From Robertkochia solimangrovi (lineage in GTDB: Bacteria > Bacteroidota > Bacteroidia > Flavobacteriales > Flavobacteriaceae): a DNA stretch of 58,983 bases. The notes below the pieces were generated by a model. The model was not told where the DNA came from, did no database searches, and worked only from the letters and a program-made list of their open reading frames with translations. Both the position numbers and the translations under genes were made by a program. The stretch spans positions 1 through 58,983 of the forward strand of contig NZ_QKWN01000005.1 in the NCBI RefSeq assembly GCF_007279655.1, given 5' to 3'. Position 1 is the first letter of the stretch. The number at the start of each line of letters is the position of its first letter. Shown here piece by piece: positions 52,897 through 58,983 of this stretch.

Positions 52897-53598
52897 ATGA
52901 AGGATATCTTAATCATTATACTGGTAATTCTGATCTACTTTTCGCCTGTTTTTTATCAACTGTTCATTGTAATTAAGGAGAATAAAAAAGGGAATAAAGT
53001 TCCTTTAGGAAAGCTGAAAAGAATACTCAAGATCAGTCTCATGATCATTGTTCCACTGCTGATCGCATTTGCGCTTTTAATACGTGTAAATTATTTAAAT
53101 TATGAAAGACCGATGACCTTTGACAAATATGATCAAATCACGTTTGAGAATTTCAGAGGCCTTGAATTTTTCAGAAAATCCCTCTATGGAAATGAACGCT
53201 TTGCCTATGTGGTTACTACTATAGAAACCGATATAAGTAATGATGGCGTAACGATTGAATCGCTATTTCATCCTTCGCGTTCATTTGTGTATAAAAGAAA
53301 TATTTTTAGTGAGGACCTTTTGTCTCATGAAAAATATCACATAAAAATCACTGAGCTTTTTACTCGAAAAGCAAAGAAGAAAATTGCAAAACTGGATCGT
53401 TATGACAAAGAGAGAATTGAAATGATCATTGACGACATGTATGCTGATGTTCACGACTATCAAAAAGAATATGATTATAACACTTTCCATAGCTATGTAT
53501 GGAGTGAACAAAAGAGATATGAAAAAGAAATTGATAGTTTATTAAATTTACTGGCTGAATATAAAAAACCCAAAATTCAATTCAATGAAAAGAATTAA
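52897..53598 (+). CDS. Two-helix membrane protein of unknown function
   Basis: A 233-residue protein with two N-terminal membrane helices (about 3-26 and 46-67) and a soluble, charged C-terminal domain (about 75-233). The soluble part has TFENFRGLEFFRKSLYGNERFAYVVTTIETDIS and a Lys/Tyr-rich helical tail. I do not recognise a family. The stop region overlaps the following lipoprotein gene by 14 nt, so they are expressed together. Confidence 0.75.
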   Translation: MKDILIIILVILIYFSPVFYQLFIVIKENKKGNKVPLGKLKRILKISLMIIVPLLIAFALLIRVNYLNYERPMTFDKYDQITFENFRGLEFFRKSLYGNERFAYVVTTIETDISNDGVTIESLFHPSRSFVYKRNIFSEDLLSHEKYHIKITELFTRKAKKKIAKLDRYDKERIEMIIDDMYADVHDYQKEYDYNTFHSYVWSEQKRYEKEIDSLLNLLAEYKKPKIQFNEKN

Positions 53599-54340
53599 CC
53601 TAATCCTACTCCTTCTAACCTGTTTTATTTCTACCCACTGTACAACGGAAAAGCATCAATTCCCGCTAGACAAAAGATACTGGGATCTTGTTGATTATGA
53701 AGCGTCCATTCTTGAATTAAACTATGGCTATGACACCGATGAAAAACTCCCAAATTTTAATGATCCGGAAACAAGACTCATTGTAGAAAAACTTACAGAT
53801 CATCAAAATTTTAAGGTAGTATTGGATGATGAAGAACTCGGATTGAAACACAGGAATGAATACGCTCAGAAATTCTTCACCCAATGGAAAAATATGAGTA
53901 AGATCTATAAAGATCAGGATAGAAAAGATCAATATTTATACGATAAGGAAATGCTGGCAGTTTGGCATTTTGGATTGGATCTTCAGGTCAGATATTTTAC
54001 GTTAGCCAACACTGAAATTAAGGAAAGTGCAGATGATCCGAATGCTAGTAAGGTTTCATATACTCTCAACAAAAATTTAGAATCCATGATCAACAACTAT
54101 TTGATCTATATGGATGAGCTCAACAATGAAAAAGCATTTTCAGAGGAAGGTAAAGAAATACTTGCAGAAGGAATCGATACTTATTTCACCGAACTAGTAG
54201 AGATCTATCCAGAAGCAAATTTTGATAAAATGAAAAAGAAGGCTGAATTGATGTTGAAGAAAAGTGAATCTGATAAAGTAAAATCATCCCTCGAAAGATT
54301 GATCGATCTAATCGATTCAAAAAAAACAGCGAATCTCTGA
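53585..54340 (+). CDS. Hypothetical lipoprotein
   Basis: A 251-residue protein with signal peptide LILLLLTCFISTHC (Cys at about 20). The rest is helical and highly charged, with no known domain; EMLAVWHFGLDLQVRYFTLAN and YLIYMDELNNEKAF look like long helices. It overlaps the membrane-protein gene by 14 nt; the two probably form an uncharacterised envelope pair. AT-rich coding relative to the neighbouring peptidase. Confidence 0.75.
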   Translation: MKRINLILLLLTCFISTHCTTEKHQFPLDKRYWDLVDYEASILELNYGYDTDEKLPNFNDPETRLIVEKLTDHQNFKVVLDDEELGLKHRNEYAQKFFTQWKNMSKIYKDQDRKDQYLYDKEMLAVWHFGLDLQVRYFTLANTEIKESADDPNASKVSYTLNKNLESMINNYLIYMDELNNEKAFSEEGKEILAEGIDTYFTELVEIYPEANFDKMKKKAELMLKKSESDKVKSSLERLIDLIDSKKTANL

Positions 54341-54622
54341 GGTAATTTATATAGGTACTGCTCATTGCGGATTGTGAAATCGATGAACTTTAATACACCC
54401 AGTTCTTTCGAATTCAACAATCTCCCAATGAAGTATTTCATAGTTATCATGTAATTCCTCGTTTTTCACAATATTTTGCAATTCTGCTCTTACAAATTCA
54501 ATAAAATATTCTTTTTTAATATCTTAGAAACTGCTTTTAACGTAACTAATGGGCAACATAAGAACACCAGTAACTGCTATTGATGTACTTATGTACGGCC
54601 TGATAAACTGAAACCACCAACC

Positions 54623-56635
54623 ATGAAAAAAATTTTAATCCTTTTTGTTCTGGTACTTGCCGTTCAGGCTTGTTCCACTGAACCTGAAAAGAAGATCGTG
54701 AAGATCGAAGGTATCGACACCAGTCTTCGGCCCGGAGATGATTTCTTCAAATACATGAACGGGATCTGGTACGACTCTGTTCAAATTCCTTCCACCCAGG
54801 CGGGAGTGGGTGCTTATATGTTTATGAATTACCCACAGCGTATCCGCCTTCAGGGGTTGCTGGATAGTATTTCCAAAAGTGAGAATCCGGATGGTAGTAT
54901 CGCCCAAAAAGTAGGTGACTTCTATGCCTCTGGAATGGATACTGCTGCCATCAACAAAAAAGGATACGAGCCGATAAAACCGGTATTGACTTCAATCGAA
55001 GCCATCAACGACATTCCCGCAATGATCCAATTCATCGCCGATCAATATAAGGTTTATAATTCCTCCTTATTCCGTTTCCGAATAGGACCGGACGACAAGA
55101 ACAGTTCTATGAACATAGCTCATGTCTACCAAACAGGACTCGGACTTCCTGACCGGGATTATTATTTTAAAACGGATCCTTCCACGATTGGAATCCAGGA
55201 TGCTTACAAAAGCTACCTGAAAAGCCTTTTCGAACTGACCGGAAGTGATTCTGCAGAAGCAGCAAAAAGTGCAACAGTGGTTTATGATATCGACAAACAA
55301 TTAGCTGAATCGCATAAGACCAGAATAGAAATGCGGGATGTAAAAGCCAATTACAACAAAATGGCTGTTTCCGAGCTGATCGAAAGTCAGCCAAATCTTG
55401 AATGGCAAAATCTTCTGAAAAGCCTCGGAATGAAAACCGACTCTATCGATGTTCGTCAACCCGGTTACTATAATACGCTCAACGAACTGTTACCTAGTGT
55501 TGCCTTAGATGACTGGAAGACGTACTTAAAGGCAAAGTCGATTATGAATTATGCGGATAATCTCAGTGCTCCCTTTGTCGATGCCAAATTTGCATTCAAT
55601 AAAGTGATTTCCGGACAAGACGTTCCAAAACCAAGGAGTGAAGAGATGACGAGTGCGGTAGACCGCCTTTTAGGAGATGGGCTGGCGCAGCTGTATGTAA
55701 AGAAATATTTCCCGGAATCCGCTAAAAAGAGAATGCTTGACCTGGTGAACAATTTGCAAAAAGCCTATGCTGCCCGAATCGACAAGCTGGAGTGGATGAG
55801 TGACAGTACCAAGATAAAAGCCAAAGAAAAATTATTTGCGATCACCAAAAAGATCGGGTATCCTGATAATTGGAAAGATTATTCCGATCTCACTATCGTT
55901 GCTGATGATTATTTTGCCAATATCATCGCTGCGAATTCCTTTGATTATCAGTATGACCTTTCAAAATTAGGGCAACCGGTAGATAAAAAAGAATGGTTCA
56001 CAACACCTCCTACGGTTACTGCCTATAATAATCCTTCTGCCAATGAGATCGTATTTCCAGCAGGAATCCTTCAACCGCCCTACTTTGATAACGATGCCGA
56101 TGACGCACTGAACTACGGAGGGATCGGTATGGTGATCGGACATGAAATCACTCATACTTTCGATGATCAGGGTGCTCAATTCGATAAAGACGGGAATGTG
56201 AAAAACTGGTGGACAGCGCAGGATTATGAAAAGTTTAAAGAGAAGACCCAACAAGTGATCGACCTGTACAGTACTTTCACGGTATTAGACTCGATTCACA
56301 TCAAAGGAGCTATGACCGTTGGGGAAAACACAGCCGACCTCAGTGGGGTAGCCGTAGCATATGACGCCTTTAAAATGACCGCTGAAGGACAGGATACAAC
56401 GAAAATTGATGGCTATACACCCGATCAGCGATTCTTTATGTCGGTAGCCAGAATTTGGCGGGTAAAAATGAAGGATGAATTCTTACGTCTTTGGATCAAT
56501 AACAACCCGCATTCTCCACCGATGTGGCGTGTGAACGGACCCCTGATGAATATCCCGGGATTCTATTCGGCCTTCGATGTACAACCCGAAGACAAGATGT
56601 ACCTGCCGGAAGGGGAACGTGTTTCTGTTTGGTAA
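54623..56635 (+). CDS. M13-family (neprilysin/PepO-like) metallopeptidase lipoprotein
   Basis: A 670-residue zinc endopeptidase. The lipoprotein signal ends LVLAVQAC. The N-terminal helical domain (GDDFFKYMNGIWYDSVQIP) is the PF05649-like half. The catalytic C-terminal half has NEIVFPAGILQPP, VIGHEITHTFDDQG (zinc ligands H507 and H511) and GENTADLSGV (E568, the third ligand). The terminal MWRVNGPLMNIPGFYSAFDV completes the family. It cleaves short peptides in the periplasm or at the surface. A strong terminator follows. Confidence 0.95.
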   Translation: MKKILILFVLVLAVQACSTEPEKKIVKIEGIDTSLRPGDDFFKYMNGIWYDSVQIPSTQAGVGAYMFMNYPQRIRLQGLLDSISKSENPDGSIAQKVGDFYASGMDTAAINKKGYEPIKPVLTSIEAINDIPAMIQFIADQYKVYNSSLFRFRIGPDDKNSSMNIAHVYQTGLGLPDRDYYFKTDPSTIGIQDAYKSYLKSLFELTGSDSAEAAKSATVVYDIDKQLAESHKTRIEMRDVKANYNKMAVSELIESQPNLEWQNLLKSLGMKTDSIDVRQPGYYNTLNELLPSVALDDWKTYLKAKSIMNYADNLSAPFVDAKFAFNKVISGQDVPKPRSEEMTSAVDRLLGDGLAQLYVKKYFPESAKKRMLDLVNNLQKAYAARIDKLEWMSDSTKIKAKEKLFAITKKIGYPDNWKDYSDLTIVADDYFANIIAANSFDYQYDLSKLGQPVDKKEWFTTPPTVTAYNNPSANEIVFPAGILQPPYFDNDADDALNYGGIGMVIGHEITHTFDDQGAQFDKDGNVKNWWTAQDYEKFKEKTQQVIDLYSTFTVLDSIHIKGAMTVGENTADLSGVAVAYDAFKMTAEGQDTTKIDGYTPDQRFFMSVARIWRVKMKDEFLRLWINNNPHSPPMWRVNGPLMNIPGFYSAFDVQPEDKMYLPEGERVSVW

Positions 56636-56954
56636 CCGTACCACTTACGTTCTAATGATGACAACTTTGGATATTTGAATAGAGTCCGGGAAAACCTGGC
56701 TGCTCCGGGCACGTATATAATTACGTAATACTTTCTTCTGAATAGAATAAGAGCCGATTAATTTCCATAATCGGCTCTTATTTTTTCAAAAATCAACGAA
56801 AAATCTGTCATATTAACTCTTTGATTATTACCAGTAAGAGAATATTTTCCTATATTCCCCTATTGATTTGAGTCATGGATGTCTGAAACTCTACATCCTA
56901 CTATTTCTCCCCCACCCGACTCATCAAAGAATTCAAATATTTAAGATTCATTTT
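56636..56954. other. Gap after the M13 peptidase
   Basis: About 320 bp with no supported gene. It holds the strong terminator at 56746-56782 and, on its right side, AT-rich leader DNA before the next lipoprotein gene. Confidence 0.6.
56746..56782 (+). terminator. Rho-independent terminator of the M13 gene
   Basis: A 15-bp perfect stem, AATAAGAGCCGATTA (56746-56760) with TAATCGGCTCTTATT (56768-56782), a 7-nt loop and a T-rich tail (TTTTC). The A-rich left flank may allow function on both strands. Confidence 0.92.
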
Positions 56955-57704
56955 ATGAGTAGACTCCTTATGCTTCCCCTGATCATCTTTGCCATATCCT
57001 GTGGAAAAAAGGATGAAAGGATACAAGTCATTGAAGAAACCGATCTGACACCGCAACAAATCGATTCGGTGCTCGATGAATATAGTTTCGAATACTCGAG
57101 AATCGTTATGATCGACAGTATTGAAAAGGTGATTTTACCCATTACAACCCAACGATCCTCCGGAAGTACTTTTCCCCGGTATAGTAGCAAATTTGACAGC
57201 GAAGCGGATAGCTATCCGAATTACTGGAACTTCATTTTTTATGATATCAAAAGTGGCAGCGCCCGGTTACTAACCAAAAAGAAAACCCGAATCTCCGAAT
57301 TCGAAACCAATTTTTACAGGGTTGGCCCCCTTCTGAAAAAAAGTGTTTTGTATAAGTTGGCCGATACCGATTTCAATAAGGATAACAAACTCACCTCTGA
57401 AGATCCTCTGCAACTCTGCATAACAGATCAGGATGGTGAAAATTATCGTCGTTTAAGTCCGATCACAGAACACCTTGTGGAATACCATATCGTACCAAAT
57501 ACCGATAAAATTATTTATAAGACTTTAAGAGATACCAATAATGACCAAAAATTTGATGTAAAGGATGAGGGAATCTGGTACATCATTGATCTTTCAAAAG
57601 ACTCAAAACCTATTGAACTGATAAATACCAAGGAAAGAAAAGAAATTGAGAATCTCTATTTCAAACAATGGCTGGTTAAGGAAAAAGAGGAACCCGCTAT
57701 TTAA
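56955..57704 (+). CDS. Hypothetical lipoprotein
   Basis: A 249-residue protein with lipoprotein signal LMLPLIIFAISC. The open frame begins earlier (56868), but that tail would precede the signal; ATG 56955 is preferred. The mature part has beta-propeller-like phrases, such as YWNFIFYDIKSGSARLLTKKKTR, LADTDFNKDNKLTSEDPLQLCITDQDGENYRRLSP and DTNNDQKFDVKDEGIWYIIDL. The D-x-D/N repeats resemble calcium loops of WD40-like or TolB-like sensors. No family is assigned. It is directly upstream of the TlpA-like gene. Confidence 0.75.
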   Translation: MSRLLMLPLIIFAISCGKKDERIQVIEETDLTPQQIDSVLDEYSFEYSRIVMIDSIEKVILPITTQRSSGSTFPRYSSKFDSEADSYPNYWNFIFYDIKSGSARLLTKKKTRISEFETNFYRVGPLLKKSVLYKLADTDFNKDNKLTSEDPLQLCITDQDGENYRRLSPITEHLVEYHIVPNTDKIIYKTLRDTNNDQKFDVKDEGIWYIIDLSKDSKPIELINTKERKEIENLYFKQWLVKEKEEPAI

Positions 57705-57737
57705 TTGAACCCGTTTTACAACGCAAACCATAACCCT

Positions 57738-58811
57738 ATGAAATTCAATCTCATCGCAATCACCCTTACCCTATTCTTCATTTCCTGTGCATCGGAAACG
57801 AAGGAATCTTTCGTGCTTACCGGTCAAATAAATGTTGACTTCGATTCCTATATCTATTTGAAATATGAAGACAAACTGGATAGTGCGCTTGTTACTCAAT
57901 CCAGATTTACCTTTACCGGACAAGTTGATCATCCTACAGAGGCAACCGTCTACCCGGTTTCTCCAAGTTTAAACACAACATCTGGTATTACCACATTTAT
58001 GCTTGAGAATGGTGAGTTAGCACTCTTCCTCCTGTATTCGGAGGCCACATACCGTGGTGAGGAGATCAAACTGATAGATACTGACAGCGTTTCCGGTTCT
58101 GCTTCTCAAATACTTAAAGAAGATTTTGAAAAGAATATGGAGCTCACCTTTCATAATCTGGAAAATGACAGCTTAAAACCAGCCATACTTTATAACAACC
58201 TGAATGAATTTGTCAGTAAAAATCCGACCTCAGAACTCGCCGGAAAATATGTAGCAGAATTTAATAGTGTTTATGATTACTTAACTGAGAAACAACTAAT
58301 CTCACTTATAACTAAGATCGACACTTCATTTCAAACGAAGAAAGACCTGATCTATATTAGAAATATGATCGCAAGAGAAAAATCTCAGGCTATAGGTGCT
58401 ACACCACCTCAACTAATTCTCCCGGACAATAAAGGCCTGGTGATCGATTCAGAATCCCTGAAAGGGAAATTTGTATTGCTAGAATTCTGGGCTTCATGGT
58501 GTGCCCCTTGCAGAGACAATAATCCGGCACTTCGGGAGATCTACGGATCCTCGTCAAGGGATGATTTTGAGATTCTCGGAATATCCATCGACAAGGATAA
58601 GGAGGCATGGCAAAATGCCATCGCAGAAGATGAACTACTCTGGCCACAAACCATCGATTCTCTTGGAACCGCCGAAACCGATTATTATATCACCACGATC
58701 CCCTTCAATCTCTTGCTTGACAAGGAAGGAAAGATCATCGCCAAAGACTTAAAACCTAAAGAACTGAAAGAAGTACTTAACGAATTGATGCCGATGACTT
58801 CCGGGGTGTGA
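57738..58811 (+). CDS. TlpA-like thioredoxin-family lipoprotein (DUF4369 + AhpC/TSA)
   Basis: A 357-residue periplasmic or membrane-attached thiol oxidoreductase. It has a lipoprotein signal (LTLFFISC) and an N-terminal DUF4369 beta-sandwich (FVLTGQINVDFDSYIYLKYEDKLDSALVTQSRFTFTGQVD). A thioredoxin-like AhpC/TSA/TlpA domain follows (about 220-355) with W254-C-A-P-C258 as redox site and the cis-Pro region YITTIPFNLLLDKEG. It may reduce disulfides or serve cytochrome maturation or peroxide defence. A start six residues past the previous stop (TTG 57705) is possible but gives no signal peptide. It probably shares a transcript with the preceding lipoprotein. Confidence 0.9.
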   Translation: MKFNLIAITLTLFFISCASETKESFVLTGQINVDFDSYIYLKYEDKLDSALVTQSRFTFTGQVDHPTEATVYPVSPSLNTTSGITTFMLENGELALFLLYSEATYRGEEIKLIDTDSVSGSASQILKEDFEKNMELTFHNLENDSLKPAILYNNLNEFVSKNPTSELAGKYVAEFNSVYDYLTEKQLISLITKIDTSFQTKKDLIYIRNMIAREKSQAIGATPPQLILPDNKGLVIDSESLKGKFVLLEFWASWCAPCRDNNPALREIYGSSSRDDFEILGISIDKDKEAWQNAIAEDELLWPQTIDSLGTAETDYYITTIPFNLLLDKEGKIIAKDLKPKELKEVLNELMPMTSGV

Positions 58812-58875
58812 GCGTGCAACGCAGGCAATTGGTCTATTTGTAGATTTTACCTTGGAGCTTCACTTTTCTGAATTC

Positions 58876-58983
58876 CGTTTTCTCCATCAATTCTCAATTC
58901 GTTTTAGTTACGCTGTTACATGTTACCTTGTGAAGCAGTATGCAGTAAGCGGTATTCTGTATTAACTCTTAATTCTTAATTCT
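58876..58983. repeat. Partial heptad repeats at window edge
   Basis: On the minus strand, units GAATTGA (two near 58883-58897) and GAATTAA (two at 58969-58982) appear, the same family as the arrays at 8803 and 21962. The array continues past the window end and cannot be sized. Confidence 0.6.

Overview
The window is a stretch of chromosome from a member of the Bacteroidetes, most probably a marine Flavobacteriaceae. The evidence is a C-terminal type IX secretion sorting domain on a large protease, lipoboxes of the Bacteroidetes type, AT-rich intergenic DNA with TAnnTTTG -7 promoter elements, a fused OlsF-type lipid acyltransferase, a DUF4286-rsmA-mgtE gene order, and heptad repeats between genes. 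No phage or plasmid backbone and no ribosomal RNA are visible.

Left third (1-24346): mostly housekeeping. Fructose-1,6-bisphosphatase diverges from a GNAT / aspartate kinase / OlsF run. A minus-strand block follows: ArsR regulator, TM2 protein, VOC protein, DUF1801 protein, 2-hydroxyacid dehydrogenase, MgtE, RsmA, DUF4286, a secreted TPR protein, SerS, an HTTM/vitamin-K carboxylase-like membrane protein and RibF. A secreted M12B-like metalloprotease with a downstream lipoprotein lies on the plus strand. It faces pth, rplY and prs on the minus strand.

Centre (24446-31778): the most unusual part. A promoter is followed by a 24-nt 5' piece of tRNA-Leu, a nested hairpin, a small GIY-YIG nuclease gene between 34-bp direct repeats, and then an intact tRNA-Leu(CAA). 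The last 16 nt of that tRNA plus its terminator recur 6.7 kb downstream as a 72-bp direct repeat with one mismatch. This is the signature of an element integrated at the tRNA 3' end. The island between the repeats carries an arylsulfatase lipoprotein, a stop-interrupted small gene, a secreted protein of unknown function, and two AT-rich nuclease genes (NERD with a zinc finger; HARE-HTH with an Mrr catalytic domain). The two nuclease genes share a related ~115-bp leader containing a hairpin. No integrase is seen, so the island looks immobile or decayed.

Right half (31779-58983): accessory metabolism on the plus strand. It begins with an agmatine-to-putrescine pair (aguB-aguA). Next come a phosphotransferase, DUF1254/1214 and DUF1593 secreted proteins, a MORN-repeat protein, a class A beta-lactamase-fold lipoprotein, and a DUF4844 lipoprotein whose signal peptide is out of frame at a T8 tract. 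An AraC-flanked group of redox and small-molecule genes follows (NmrA-type reductase, AhpD-like protein, membrane proteins, DUF1348). After that come a serine hydrolase, a compact four-gene set (MFS transporter, Gfo/Idh/MocA oxidoreductase, TIM-barrel isomerase, PRISE-like reductase), an M13 metallopeptidase and a TlpA-like thioredoxin lipoprotein.

All functions are read from sequence motifs and family knowledge; no searches were run.
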